Both the position numbers and the translations under genes were made by a program. A DNA stretch of 33,666 nt, taken from Lachnospiraceae bacterium. Its GTDB lineage: Bacteria; Bacillota_A; Clostridia; Lachnospirales; Lachnospiraceae. Location: positions 1 through 33,666 of the forward strand of contig SFGN01000025.1 of NCBI GenBank assembly GCA_004556565.1. The letters run 5' to 3'. The notes beneath the pieces are model-generated. The model was not told the DNA's origin. It did not search any database and was given only the letters and a program-made list of their open reading frames with translations. Below are positions 1-8,446 of the stretch, one piece after another. The stretch's first letter is position 1. Every line of letters starts with the position of its first letter.

Positions 1-2
1 TG

Positions 3-95
3 GGATATGAACACGATAAAAATGATGTGCATGATGTGATGCTGTTGTGTGAAACATTTCAAATAGCAATACCAGATGAATATAAGGAAAAGTAA
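3..95 (+). CDS. C-terminal end of an unknown protein (5' truncated by window edge)
   Basis: An open frame enters from the left edge in frame 3 and ends at TAA 93-95, giving the last 30 residues of a protein that finishes IPDEYKEK. The tail is charged and has no motif I recognise. A hairpin with T-rich flank follows about 30 bases downstream, which fits the end of a plus-strand gene. The piece is too short to name, and it could be a chance open frame. Confidence 0.4.
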   Translation, partial: GYEHDKNDVHDVMLLCETFQIAIPDEYKEK

Positions 96-124
96 AATTG
101 ATACGTGAACAATCGGCGTCAGGA

Positions 125-172
125 CAGAGAAAAAAACAGCTTACCATCTATTGATAGCTGCCCTTTTCTCTG
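125..172. terminator. Bidirectional intrinsic terminator
   Basis: The nested stem has an outer 9-bp arm (CAGAGAAAA at 125-133 with TTTTCTCTG at 164-172) and an inner 5-bp arm (CAGCT 137-141 with AGCTG 156-160). A-rich DNA on the left and T-rich DNA on the right give a U-tract in either direction. It would end the partial plus-strand gene and block transcription leaving the IS91-type element on the minus strand. Confidence 0.6.
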
Positions 173-329
173 GACTGCACACCGATTTTTACCGATTGAA
201 CAAAATCGCGTCACTCCAGACGATACAGTATGGAGTTTCAATCAATTTCCTTCTTCTTGATTTTACCAAAAAATCTGTGTATTGGAAACTGATTTCATCA
301 TATATTCAAAAATAGTAACCTATCTTATC

Positions 330-361
330 GAATGAAGGGTGCACTTAATAAGCCTTCATTC
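330..361. repeat. 9-bp hairpin at the transposase-distal end of the IS91-type element
   Basis: GAATGAAGG (330-338) is perfectly complementary to CCTTCATTC (353-361) around a 14-nt loop. It lies 35 bases past the transposase stop codon. IS91-type elements carry a subterminal hairpin at their origin end, so this is a candidate. It has no T-tract on the minus strand, which argues against a simple terminator. Confidence 0.4.
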
Positions 362-395
362 AGACGGCTGTTTTTCAGTATTCAAATTCCTTCGC

Positions 396-1553
396 TCAAG
401 TCAACATGTAGTGTCCTCGAAGCGATAGCGAAAGAAGATTTCCTCCACAGACTTCACACTTACAGATATCTTTTTTGTAAAGGATCATCAGCTTCTCCGC
501 GCAGGTCTTACCTCGGAGTTTTGAGATATATTGAATGCAGTTGAGAAGCTTCCGGCAGTGAGCCATCTTTTCTTTCTTGTTCCTACAGGAAAGCAGACCA
601 TAGTGACGAATTCGGACAAAACCTTTAGGGAGCACATGCATCAGAAACATTCGCAGAAACTCTGTTCCTTTGATGGTTTGCTCGATATATTTACCACCAT
701 TTTTGTAATCCTTTACGAGGTAGGTAACAGTCTCATCTGTCATACTGACAATTCTACGATTACTGATAGCGATACGATGAGTGTAACGGCCAAGGTACCG
801 GATCACAGAATTCGCTCCATTGAATGCCTCTTTCGTATATACAACCCAGTTCTTATCGTAGAGGGAATTCAGTAAAGCTTTGAATTCATAATGATTTTTC
901 AAATGTGCTGCCGTTCCATGATACTCAAGTTTTTTATCTTCCCAGAGTTGTTTCAGCTCACGAAGATAATACTTTTTAAAGACGGCAGACATGACCTTAA
1001 CCGGAAAGAAAAACTTCTTTCCTTTATCCTTCCACTTGTTTGCAGCATCAAGTCCACCGCCGAGAACAATGGTGTGGAGATGAGGATGATAATTCATCCT
1101 GGAGCCCCAAGTATGAAGTACACAGATATATCCAATCCTTGCTCCAAGATGCTTCGGATCCGCAGACAGCTCTGTCATTGTTTGATGAGCTGCATGGTAC
1201 AAAGCATCATAAAGGAGTTTCTGATTTGAATAAATCAGAGAATATAATTCTTCTGGAACTGTAAAGACCGTATGAAAGTATGGAACATCCAGTACGTTTT
1301 CCTGCTGTTTGTCAATCCATTCATCGACCTCCATTCCTTGACACAGGGGGCAGTGACGGTTCTTGCAGGAATTGTAATGAATATATTTCTTGTGACAGCT
1401 TTCGCATTCGCTTAAATTGGCTCCCATTTCAAGAGTATGGCATTTGGAGATACACAGTGCCGTTAGCTGCTGTTGAGGAGAAAAGTTGTGTGTTTCACAG
1501 TATTCCGGAAGAAATCGATGGAATACATCCTGAATGGTGATGTCATGATTCAT
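396..1553 (-). CDS. IS91-family transposase (Y2 HUH rolling-circle endonuclease)
   Basis: This is a rolling-circle transposase that nicks and rejoins single-stranded DNA at the element ends. The N-terminal zinc-binding domain has CxxC-type pairs (C-E-S-C near residue 50 and CKNRHCPLC near 63-71). The HUH motif is HPHLH near residues 156-160. The catalytic pair is Y-L-G-R-Y (YxxxY) near residues 253-257, followed by THRIAISNRR, a hallmark of IS91/IS801 transposases. Length is 385 residues, normal for the family. I prefer the ATG at 1553 because AGGTG lies 6 bases upstream; the alternative ATGs start at 1562 and 1559. The start overlaps the end of the upstream recombinase by 11 bases, suggesting translational coupling. 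The frame is intact, so the protein may be active. Confidence 0.9.
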   Translation of the reverse strand: MNHDITIQDVFHRFLPEYCETHNFSPQQQLTALCISKCHTLEMGANLSECESCHKKYIHYNSCKNRHCPLCQGMEVDEWIDKQQENVLDVPYFHTVFTVPEELYSLIYSNQKLLYDALYHAAHQTMTELSADPKHLGARIGYICVLHTWGSRMNYHPHLHTIVLGGGLDAANKWKDKGKKFFFPVKVMSAVFKKYYLRELKQLWEDKKLEYHGTAAHLKNHYEFKALLNSLYDKNWVVYTKEAFNGANSVIRYLGRYTHRIAISNRRIVSMTDETVTYLVKDYKNGGKYIEQTIKGTEFLRMFLMHVLPKGFVRIRHYGLLSCRNKKEKMAHCRKLLNCIQYISKLRGKTCAEKLMILYKKDICKCEVCGGNLLSLSLRGHYMLT

Positions 1554-2433
1554 TCGCATCACCTACGTTTTTCTTAGGTTTACGCCCCCGTTTTTTCTTG
1601 ACAGGATGATCAAGCGGACTCTTTATTCCCATAACAGTCTTATTGGATATGTGGATGTATACCTGTGTTGATTCCAGACAGCGATGTCCAAGCATTGCTT
1701 GTACATAGTTGATTGGGACACCTTGCTCAATCATGTGACTTGCAAAGGAATGACGAAGCGTATGTGGATGTGCTTCAATGCCCGCTGTTTTTCCAACTGC
1801 CCTGAGCATGATTTCAATACCACTCACTTTTAGAGGCTTGTGAGGAGAATCTAAAGAAACAAAAAGATACTCTCTTTTTACTGGATAACTTCTCCAGTAT
1901 TCCTTTAATAAATCAAGGGCTCTTTCTGAAAGAATCGTCCATCTGTCACGATGATTCTTCCCTTTGGAAATATATACCTGCATAGTGCTCATATAGATAT
2001 CTTCAGGTTTAAGAGAGACAAGTTCTCCTACACGCATTCCAGATGAATAAAGCAGGGCAATGATTGCTTTGTTACGAATCTCGGTTGCAGAATCGATTAA
2101 CTTTTCAATTTCTTCAAGAGAGAGCACTTTCGGAAGTTTTACATCCAATCGCATTCTTGGAACAATGTCTTGATCCCATGGGATGTGTAAAACGTGTTTG
2201 TATAGGAAGCAAATGGAAGAATTATAAAAGTTGCAGGTTGCAGATGAAAGACCAGAATTACGTTTTTCCAGTATAAATGATCTGGCATCCTGAAGGGTTA
2301 AATCTTCCATTGATTTATAGCCTGTCCACTTCATAAAGTGACGTATGTTGTTGATATAGGTATCTGCAGTTTTGGAAGACCTGTTACGAATCAGGCATTC
2401 CTCTCTGAGCTTGTTAAAATATTTTTCGTACAT
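1543..2433 (-). CDS. Tyrosine recombinase (XerC/D-like) of the IS91-type element
   Basis: This is a site-specific tyrosine recombinase of 296 residues. The N-terminal SAM-like core-binding domain covers about residues 1-90. The catalytic domain carries the expected residues: Arg in GMRVGEL, Lys in ISKGKNHRDR, H-x-x-R in HTLRHSF, His in MLGHRCLEST and the nucleophile Tyr in QVYIH. The C-terminus is very basic (KKKRGRKPKK). The start is the ATG at 2433, because GGAGG lies 6 bases upstream (2440-2444); an upstream in-frame ATG at 2490 would read through the regulatory hairpin. The recombinase precedes and overlaps the transposase, an arrangement known in some IS91-family members. Its role in transposition is not established; resolving circular or co-integrate forms is plausible. 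Confidence 0.9.
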   Translation of the reverse strand: MYEKYFNKLREECLIRNRSSKTADTYINNIRHFMKWTGYKSMEDLTLQDARSFILEKRNSGLSSATCNFYNSSICFLYKHVLHIPWDQDIVPRMRLDVKLPKVLSLEEIEKLIDSATEIRNKAIIALLYSSGMRVGELVSLKPEDIYMSTMQVYISKGKNHRDRWTILSERALDLLKEYWRSYPVKREYLFVSLDSPHKPLKVSGIEIMLRAVGKTAGIEAHPHTLRHSFASHMIEQGVPINYVQAMLGHRCLESTQVYIHISNKTVMGIKSPLDHPVKKKRGRKPKKNVGDANES

Positions 2434-2438
2434 AATAA

Positions 2439-2486
2439 ACCTCCATGATAATAGTAACGTTAATGAGTCACTGCCATCATGGAGGT
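2439..2486 (-). promoter_or_regulatory. 11-bp hairpin that buries the recombinase ribosome site
   Basis: ACCTCCATGAT (2439-2449) is the exact reverse complement of ATCATGGAGGT (2476-2486), with a 26-nt spacer. On the minus-strand transcript the 3' arm contains the GGAGG that serves the recombinase start at 2433. A transcript that begins upstream of the hairpin would fold and hide the ribosome site; one beginning inside the loop would not. This resembles the protection from outside transcription known in IS10 and IS50. Confidence 0.6.
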
Positions 2487-2490
2487 CCAC

Positions 2491-2764
2491 GTATCAAAGA
2501 TACCCTCTTGTGAAAAAGAGATTCTGGTGTTATTCTATTCATGGCAGTGTTAATGGTGATCCTGTTCGATTGTTATTTTGTGGTGATTTAACAATACTAC
2601 TTTTAGGACTCATTATCTACTGCCTTTTTAAGTTAAAGAGAAAACTGCGCCACAGCTTTGGCAGGCCATCGCGCAGCGATTTAGTTCAATTCCAGTTTTT
2701 AGAGCTGAATCAACATTTAATGACGATGGAACTAAAAGTAAAAAAATTCAATTATGTTTTATAA
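2491..2764 (+). other. Possible 3' remnant of a membrane protein next to the IS91-type element
   Basis: An open plus-strand frame runs from the element edge to TAA 2762-2764. It encodes one hydrophobic segment (LTILLLGLIIYCLF) followed by basic residues, as in a C-terminal membrane anchor. No start with a ribosome site is visible, so it may be the tail of a gene cut by the insertion. I recognise no family. Apart from this frame and the downstream terminator the stretch looks non-coding. Confidence 0.2.
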
Positions 2765-2773
2765 CCGATATAC

Positions 2774-2802
2774 ACCGGCAGTGAAATACCCGCCGGTTTT
2801 TT
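2774..2802 (+). terminator. Intrinsic terminator upstream of sortase B
   Basis: ACCGGC (2774-2779) pairs with GCCGGT (2792-2797) and is followed by an uninterrupted T-tract through 2802. It lies only 22 bases before the sortase start, so it either ends an upstream transcript or attenuates readthrough into the sortase operon. Confidence 0.75.
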
Positions 2803-2824
2803 CATGCCCGGAAGGAGGTGCTAT

Positions 2825-3589
2825 ATGAAGAGAACAGAGAAAGTATTGTTGATTGTGTTTCTGGTTGTTTCGTTGATATGTGGGAAATTCCTCTTGGATT
2901 ACTGGCAGGATTCTTATGGCAACAGACAGAACTACCGGCAGGTGGAAGAGATGACGTTTCCGGAAAAGGATACAGAGGATGATGATACAGAATCCAATGC
3001 AGATAATCCAACGACAGAAACAGATGATTTTGATTATCAGGCACTGTTGGATGAAAATGCAGACTGTATCGGGTGGTTGAAGATTGCTGGTACCGATATC
3101 AGTTACCCGGTTGTGCAGGGAAAAGATAATGAGTTTTATCTCCACCACGATTTTCAAAAGAATTATGCCATCTGTGGGACACTGATGTTGGACTTCCGGA
3201 ATGATATTGATGCTATGCAGGAGCATTTAATTATTTATGGTCACCAAATGAAAGATGGCAGTATGTTCAAACAATTAAATGGGTATAAAAAAGAAGAGTT
3301 TTATCATGAGCATAAGGGGATTACGTTATATTTAAAAAACCAGAAATATCAGTATGAAGTGGCTGCTGTGTATGTGACGAATGTGGCACAAAGCGGCGGT
3401 TATTATGATTATTTACACAAAGAAACACGAAAACAACAGATGGAGTATTTACAGAAAATGGCAGCTTATCAGCTTTATCCGACGGGGATTACCGTCAGTG
3501 AGGATGATGAGCTGCTTTCTTTATCTACCTGTGAATATTCCAGCACCAACGGCAGGCTAATTGTACTTGCCAGAAGAATTGGAGCATAG
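2825..3589 (+). CDS. srtB: Class B sortase
   Basis: This is a membrane-anchored cysteine transpeptidase that attaches proteins to the cell wall or assembles surface structures; in ICEs it usually handles transfer-associated surface proteins. It has 254 residues. An N-terminal membrane segment spans about residues 7-25, followed by an acidic linker (EDDDTESNADN) and the sortase barrel. Catalytic residues are visible: His140 in YGHQM, Cys236 in LSTCEYS and Arg244 in TNGRL. The start is the ATG at 2825 with GGAGG 8 bases upstream. A longer frame from 2804 would read through that ribosome site. It is followed 13 bases later by the giant multidomain protein, with which it likely forms an operon. 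This gene pair is common in Tn1549/CTn-type elements of gut Firmicutes. Confidence 0.9.
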   Translation: MKRTEKVLLIVFLVVSLICGKFLLDYWQDSYGNRQNYRQVEEMTFPEKDTEDDDTESNADNPTTETDDFDYQALLDENADCIGWLKIAGTDISYPVVQGKDNEFYLHHDFQKNYAICGTLMLDFRNDIDAMQEHLIIYGHQMKDGSMFKQLNGYKKEEFYHEHKGITLYLKNQKYQYEVAAVYVTNVAQSGGYYDYLHKETRKQQMEYLQKMAAYQLYPTGITVSEDDELLSLSTCEYSSTNGRLIVLARRIGA

Positions 3590-3602
3590 GGAGGAAAGGC
3601 AT

Positions 3603-6600
3603 ATGGCAATGAACAGGATTATGACAATGGCAGAAAAAGAAATTCGGGATTATGTCCAGAAACAGATGGAACGGGCAGAACGGCGGGAAGACATTTTATT
3701 TACAGAGGAACAGAAAGAACAGGTTCTGGAATATGCGGCTATGACTGGGGATGATTATGATATCAGGAAAATGATCAGAGATCTTGCAGATGCTGTCCGT
3801 TCCTCGGATGAAGAAAAGGTGGATGAAATTCTGAGGGATGCAAGAGAGGAAATTGACGAATTCCCGGATCGTTCCGTTGGTATGGCAGAACTAAAGAGAT
3901 ATGGCTATACCGCAGATGATATGTTTCCTCTTCGTCAGGAGATGGCACTGGAGCTTCATCGTGTCGGGGAAAAGGTGTACTGCCTGCAGTCAGATGGCTC
4001 CCATGGGGACTATGCCAGCAGGGAGATGATCCTGGAACATGAAGGTCTCTATGGAATTGAAAAAGAGGCATGGCAGCGTATGCAGGAACAGGTGGACGAA
4101 ATAGATTTTGAGGAAGCTGGATTGTATCAGCCTCCAATGACAGATCTTGATAGAGATGAAGCATTGAGGATGTTCGATGCGGGGGAGACAGTATTTCTGG
4201 TTACCACATATCCAAGACCGATTGCGGTGCGTGAACGGATGGAGATTGAGAGAGGACCGGAGCATTACCAGATGGAGCGGGAGGATGTGGAACGGATCAG
4301 GACGTTGGAAAAACGGATGCAAGAGTATCCACAGATAAAGTCACTGAAAGAGGCGAAACTTCTTCTGGGAACAGAAAACAGGTATGGAATATACCAGATC
4401 ATAGACGGCAGTTCTGGCAGAGAATATGAATTCATGGATCTGAATTTCATTGAAAGACATGGATATCAGGTGAAAAAAGAGGACTATGAGCTAATCTATT
4501 CCGATGAAATGCATTATGGTGATACATTGGATTCCCTGTATGAAAAGTTCAATATTGCCCATCCGGCGGATTATACCGGGCATTCCTTATCGGTCAGTGA
4601 TATTGTAGTCCTCAATGAAAATGGAAATGTAAAAGCCTATTTTGTAGACAGTATCAGTTTCCGTGAATTGCCGGATTTCCTGCAATTGGAGCCGGAACTG
4701 AACCAGGAGGAAGTGGCTTACCGAATCGGGGATCAATACTTTTCGATTCAGGTGGCAATGGAAGGATATGATTATTCCTTTTATGATAAGGAGTATAAAC
4801 TCATGGACGGAGGCATTTTGGATGATCCGGATATTTCTATGAGACAGGCTATTCAGAATATTTTAGAAGATGAAGGGCTGGAGCAGTTAGAACGGATACC
4901 GGTAGATTATGATGAACTTCAGGAAAAAGCGGAAGAAGTAGAGACAGAGATTCTTCAGGAAGCAAGAAGCCAGAGAAAGCGTGTGCCGGTCATTTCTGAT
5001 CATATGGAAGCGGAAGCCGGATTAAATAGAATGAGCCGGTCAGAAATCGAAGAGACCGTATGGGCGATTGCACAGGCAGAAATAATTGAAAATGACCTGG
5101 ATGCCAGGATACAGGCTGTGCGTGTGTACGGCAGCCGTGCAAGGGATGGGCTATATAAAGAGGATTCTGATGTGGATGTGGTAATTGCTTATGAGGGAAC
5201 TGTCCGGGAGGATGATTTGTTTTCCATATTGAATGAAGCAGGGTATAAGGTCGGAAATATGCGGGTAGATATGAACCCGATCAGACCGGATAAGACTGGT
5301 ACGTTAGAAGATTTTCTTGAAAAATCCGAACGGTATCTGGATGAAAAAACGGAGCAGATGAAAGCCAGTGGGGAGTACAAGCCATTGGCGAAAGTAGAAG
5401 AGATGGAGGAGGCAAACTACAATATGATCGATAACCTCCTGAACAATATGCCTCCGAAGAAAGAGCCTTATCTGGAATACTATGCTGCAGAATGTGATGA
5501 ATACCATAGCCTTGGCAAAATATATAAGAGTACCAATCTGGATGAGATACTCGCAAAATACCGGGAAATCATTGATGACCCTACGTTAAGTTACTATGGA
5601 AACGGCATGGGCATTATTTACCGTGACCCGAATGATACTTTTTATGATGAAGCTGAGGTATCTTTGGTCAGCCGGAAATCAATCCGGGGAGACAACCTGG
5701 ATGATGTGGCATTTCTGGCAGCACTTCCAATGGTACATGAAGCACTGGAAAAGATTGTAGAGGCGTTCCCTGATTTTCGGTATTATCCTCCAAAGGAATT
5801 GAATGTCCATTATTATCCGGAGAAAATGACTGCGGATGAACTGGCGGCGGCTCTGGATCAATTAGCGGAAGACTTTGACCATTATGATTATCATGATAAC
5901 TTTAGCCCGGAGGAAGATATGGTGGAAACTGTCGCATTGGAATTAAGATGCGGCTATGCCCATAGGTACATTCCGTTTTTGAAAGATATTGTAGATGAGG
6001 AATGTGAAGAGTCTCCACGGGCAGAAGAACTTCTGGAGAAACTGAAAGCCTATCAGCCTGAGATACCAAAAACAGCAGTACCAGTTGTTCGCATTAATTT
6101 CTGTGAGGATAACGAAATGGACATTTCCGGTTATCAGAAGCTTGGAACTCTGGATGAAACTACAGTCAAAATGGATGCAGAGCTGGCTTCAAAAGTAGAT
6201 CCAAAGACCGGAATGCCGGAGAAAACTGTACAGATGTACTTTACAATTTTCTACCCGGATCGTGACCGGATGCAGGAATTAAAAGGAAAAATCAATATTG
6301 GAGATGGAAACGGCGGTATTGTGAGCCAGTTGAAGAACCAGAATGAAATGAAGTTGCATGATGAAAGCTGGCTGAATTACCAGAAGGCAAAGGGAGAAGA
6401 ATCTTTTCAGGCATATATGGCAGATCTTACGGATATGCAGGAGCATGTGCTGCCGTATTTGCAGAGTTTTTGCAGTCTGGAAGAAAGAGCACATGAAAAA
6501 GTAGAGGGACCAGTTAAATCATCTGTAACAGGAGAAAAGAAGTTACCTGAAAGAGCAGCGTCCGATAAGGGTGCCCTAAAACAGAGCTCCCTTTTAGAGA

Positions 6601-6722
6601 ACAAAAAAACAAATGGGAATAAGGAAAGAAAATCTATTCATGAGCGATTGAAAATCAATAAGGAGATCATTGCCAAACAGCAGGGAAAAGATAGCAAAGA
6701 GAAAGGGGTTGAGCTTGCGTAG
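3603..6722 (+). CDS. Giant ICE polyvalent protein with YodL-like and nucleotidyltransferase domains
   Basis: This is an acidic, soluble protein of 1039 residues without signal or membrane segments. A YodL-type region lies near residues 298-360 (DTLDSLYEKFNIAHPADY, then VSDIVVLNENG and a YFVDSISF ending). Near residues 505-575 is a minimal nucleotidyltransferase core: G510-S-R-A-R, then the Asp pair D523-V-D525, typical of MNT-like enzymes of the pol-beta superfamily. The rest shows repeated acidic helical modules that I cannot assign. The C-terminus (about 960-1039) is basic and low complexity. The start at 3603 has GGGAGG upstream. Large fusion proteins like this in conjugative elements are called polyvalent proteins and are thought to protect or assist incoming DNA. 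The exact role here is unknown. Confidence 0.8.
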   Translation: MAMNRIMTMAEKEIRDYVQKQMERAERREDILFTEEQKEQVLEYAAMTGDDYDIRKMIRDLADAVRSSDEEKVDEILRDAREEIDEFPDRSVGMAELKRYGYTADDMFPLRQEMALELHRVGEKVYCLQSDGSHGDYASREMILEHEGLYGIEKEAWQRMQEQVDEIDFEEAGLYQPPMTDLDRDEALRMFDAGETVFLVTTYPRPIAVRERMEIERGPEHYQMEREDVERIRTLEKRMQEYPQIKSLKEAKLLLGTENRYGIYQIIDGSSGREYEFMDLNFIERHGYQVKKEDYELIYSDEMHYGDTLDSLYEKFNIAHPADYTGHSLSVSDIVVLNENGNVKAYFVDSISFRELPDFLQLEPELNQEEVAYRIGDQYFSIQVAMEGYDYSFYDKEYKLMDGGILDDPDISMRQAIQNILEDEGLEQLERIPVDYDELQEKAEEVETEILQEARSQRKRVPVISDHMEAEAGLNRMSRSEIEETVWAIAQAEIIENDLDARIQAVRVYGSRARDGLYKEDSDVDVVIAYEGTVREDDLFSILNEAGYKVGNMRVDMNPIRPDKTGTLEDFLEKSERYLDEKTEQMKASGEYKPLAKVEEMEEANYNMIDNLLNNMPPKKEPYLEYYAAECDEYHSLGKIYKSTNLDEILAKYREIIDDPTLSYYGNGMGIIYRDPNDTFYDEAEVSLVSRKSIRGDNLDDVAFLAALPMVHEALEKIVEAFPDFRYYPPKELNVHYYPEKMTADELAAALDQLAEDFDHYDYHDNFSPEEDMVETVALELRCGYAHRYIPFLKDIVDEECEESPRAEELLEKLKAYQPEIPKTAVPVVRINFCEDNEMDISGYQKLGTLDETTVKMDAELASKVDPKTGMPEKTVQMYFTIFYPDRDRMQELKGKINIGDGNGGIVSQLKNQNEMKLHDESWLNYQKAKGEESFQAYMADLTDMQEHVLPYLQSFCSLEERAHEKVEGPVKSSVTGEKKLPERAASDKGALKQSSLLENKKTNGNKERKSIHERLKINKEIIAKQQGKDSKEKGVELA

Positions 6723-6770
6723 AGAATTTCATCCAAATGGGAAACAGTAGCAAAAATGAATAACACAAAT

Positions 6771-6814
6771 GTCCTGTAGCTAGCCGTAAAGATATGGTTA
6801 GCTTCAGGACTTTT
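6771..6814 (+). terminator. Strong intrinsic terminator after the giant ICE protein
   Basis: A 15-bp stem (6771-6785 with 6796-6810) has one mismatch and one G-T pair, a 10-nt loop and a TTTT tail. It closes the sortase and polyvalent-protein operon about 50 bases after its stop codon. From here to 6881 I see no gene, only the palindrome GGCATAATGCC at 6858-6868 just outside the serine recombinase gene, which could mark the element end. Confidence 0.75.
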
Positions 6815-6881
6815 GCACTTCTGTAATGTGCCATTACCTCAAACTATTCTTGACAAGGGCATAATGCCAAGTGAAAAGGTT

Positions 6882-8362
6882 TTAGATTTTCCAGTGGATT
6901 GTAACACTCTCACTGGTAGCGTCAATCTGTGATATGAGTATATCAACCACCTTGCGCTTATCGTCAAAGCTCACGGACTCCCAGTCATCAAGATAGCCCG
7001 TAATGCTATCAATCTGTGAAGCGGAAACAGAATTAGCAGTGAGGTCTGCGACCAGCCGGAGCTGTTTCTGCCGTTCCGCATCCAATTCCTCAATGCGGGT
7101 GTTTGCGTATTGCAGGAGAAGCGGATTAGCGCCGGACAAAGTGTCCAGAAGTTTCTCGATCTCGCTTTCCGTCTTTGCCAGGGCGACACGGGCGGCGGTC
7201 AGCTTCGGATTGTAGCTTTGTTCCTTTCCGCCTTTCAGCGTGTGGAATTTCCGCATCTTCTTAACCATCTCGCCGTAAACAAACGCCTCCATGTTTTGCG
7301 CGGTCAGTGTACCAGCTCCCTCGCAGCTCTTATTGTCTGCCCGTTGTTTGCACCGCAGGTAGGTGACACCATTTCTGGCGTTTAGACTTGCCAGGGCATA
7401 ACCGCAACGTCCACACTTGATTTTCCCGGCCAGCCATGTGTTATGGCATTTCCGGCCATTCTGGAATGTGGTATTTTGTGAGAGCTTGCGCTGAACGGTC
7501 AGCCAAAGCTGGGAGGGGATGCGCCCATGGTGGGGAGCAATCACGAGGATCGGCTCCTCACCCTCGCGCCCTTGATAGAGATAACAGCTATTGTCCCCTG
7601 TGAACATTTCCGGGGGACTTTCGATTTTTACGCCCTGGGCCTTGAAGTATTCGTAGATGCCATATCAGCCTGGACGTAGACGGGGTTTCTTAGCAGTTGA
7701 GCAATAAACCCGCGCTTTAGGGACTTGTCATAAACCTTGATGTCGTTCTCGGCAAAGTACCGGGATATGTCGCCGTAGGAATTGCCCGGCTCCGCATACA
7801 TTTGATACATCAGCTCGGCAAAATCCATTTCCGCATTTTCCACCAGCTTCTTTGTCTTGATTCCGTCCATGACGATGGGCTCGGTATCAAAACCGTATGG
7901 CGTCCGGCCCCGCATATAGTAGCCTTTAGTACACCGGGAATAGAAAGCGTCCTGCACACGCATCTGGATGCTTTCGCGTTCAAGCTGGGCAAAGACAATG
8001 CAGATATTGAGCATCGTCCGGCCCATTGGTGTGGAAGTGTCAAACTTTTCTGTGCAGGACACAAACTCCACATCGTATTGCTTGAATAGTTCCATGAGCT
8101 TTGCAAAGTCCACGATGGAACGGCTAATCCGATCCAGTTTGTAGACGATCACCCGCTTAATCAAGCCCAGCTTGATGTCCTGCAGAAGCCGCTGGAAGTC
8201 TGGGCGCTCAATGTTCTTGCCAGAGTAGCCCTTGTCTTTGTATTCCTTACCCTCACCGCCTTTAAGCTCATAGCGGCAAAATTCAAACTGACTTTCAATG
8301 CTGATACTATCCTTTTTGTCAATCGACTGCCGCCCATAAATTGCATCTATTCTACTATCCAT
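6882..8362 (-). pseudogene. Large serine recombinase broken by a one-base deletion
   Basis: This is the integrase/excisionase of an ICE of the TnpX/Tn4451 type. The N-terminal resolvase domain (from 8362) has catalytic Ser in YGRQSIDKK, the YKLDRISR motif and FAQLERE. The C-terminal part (to 6882) has the recombinase zinc ribbon (CGRCGYAL ... RCKQRADNKSC), a coiled-coil region and a VDILISQID tail. The two parts are in different frames. Reading on the minus strand, one base is missing around 7660-7661; adding it restores a continuous protein of about 490 residues through YVQADM and onward to MFTGDNSC. Unless it is a sequencing error, the element cannot move by its own enzyme. The start at 8362 has GGAAGGGAG 6 bases upstream. 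Confidence 0.85.
7134..7152. repeat. Copy 1 of the 19-nt palindromic repeat, inside recombinase coding DNA
   Basis: Reads GGACAAAGTGTCCAGAAGT. It lies inside the C-terminal part of the serine recombinase, where it encodes KLLDTLSG on the minus strand. It is identical to the non-coding copy at 9780 over all 19 bases. Confidence 0.8.
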
Positions 8363-8367
8363 AATTA

Positions 8368-8390
8368 GCTCCCTTCCGTTAAACGGGAGC
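8368..8390 (-). promoter_or_regulatory. Hairpin over the serine recombinase ribosome site
   Basis: GCTCCC (8368-8373) pairs with GGGAGC (8385-8390). On the minus-strand transcript the 3' arm overlaps the GGAAGGGAG ribosome site of the recombinase. The short stem could limit recombinase translation. It is weaker than the similar hairpin in the IS91-type element. Confidence 0.4.
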
Positions 8391-8446
8391 CAACCTACAA
8401 TTATATTGTACCTCTGCCGCCCCCTTACTACAAGGATGACTCTGGC

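Larger units (their letters stand above)
300..2520 (-). mobile_element. IS91-type insertion element with tyrosine recombinase (approximate ends)
   Basis: Two overlapping minus-strand genes, a tyrosine recombinase followed by a Y2 HUH transposase, form one unit. This gene pair is known from a subset of IS91-family elements. The ends are not defined by simple terminal repeats, as expected for rolling-circle elements. I place the origin-like end near the 9-bp hairpin at 330-361, downstream of the transposase, and the other end near the small palindromes at 2491-2503 (GTATC-aaa-GATAC) and 2505-2520. The boundaries are estimates. An alignment with an empty site would fix them. Confidence 0.6.

Noticed and set aside
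2372..2764. 130-codon plus-strand gene across the IS91-type recombinase start
   Set aside because: The first half is antisense to the recombinase. Only the part after about 2491 could be a remnant, reported with low confidence.
3775..4322. Minus-strand open frames of 110-129 codons under the giant ICE protein
   Set aside because: They lie fully inside a well supported gene with good codon use, and have His/Pro-rich composition and no ribosome site.
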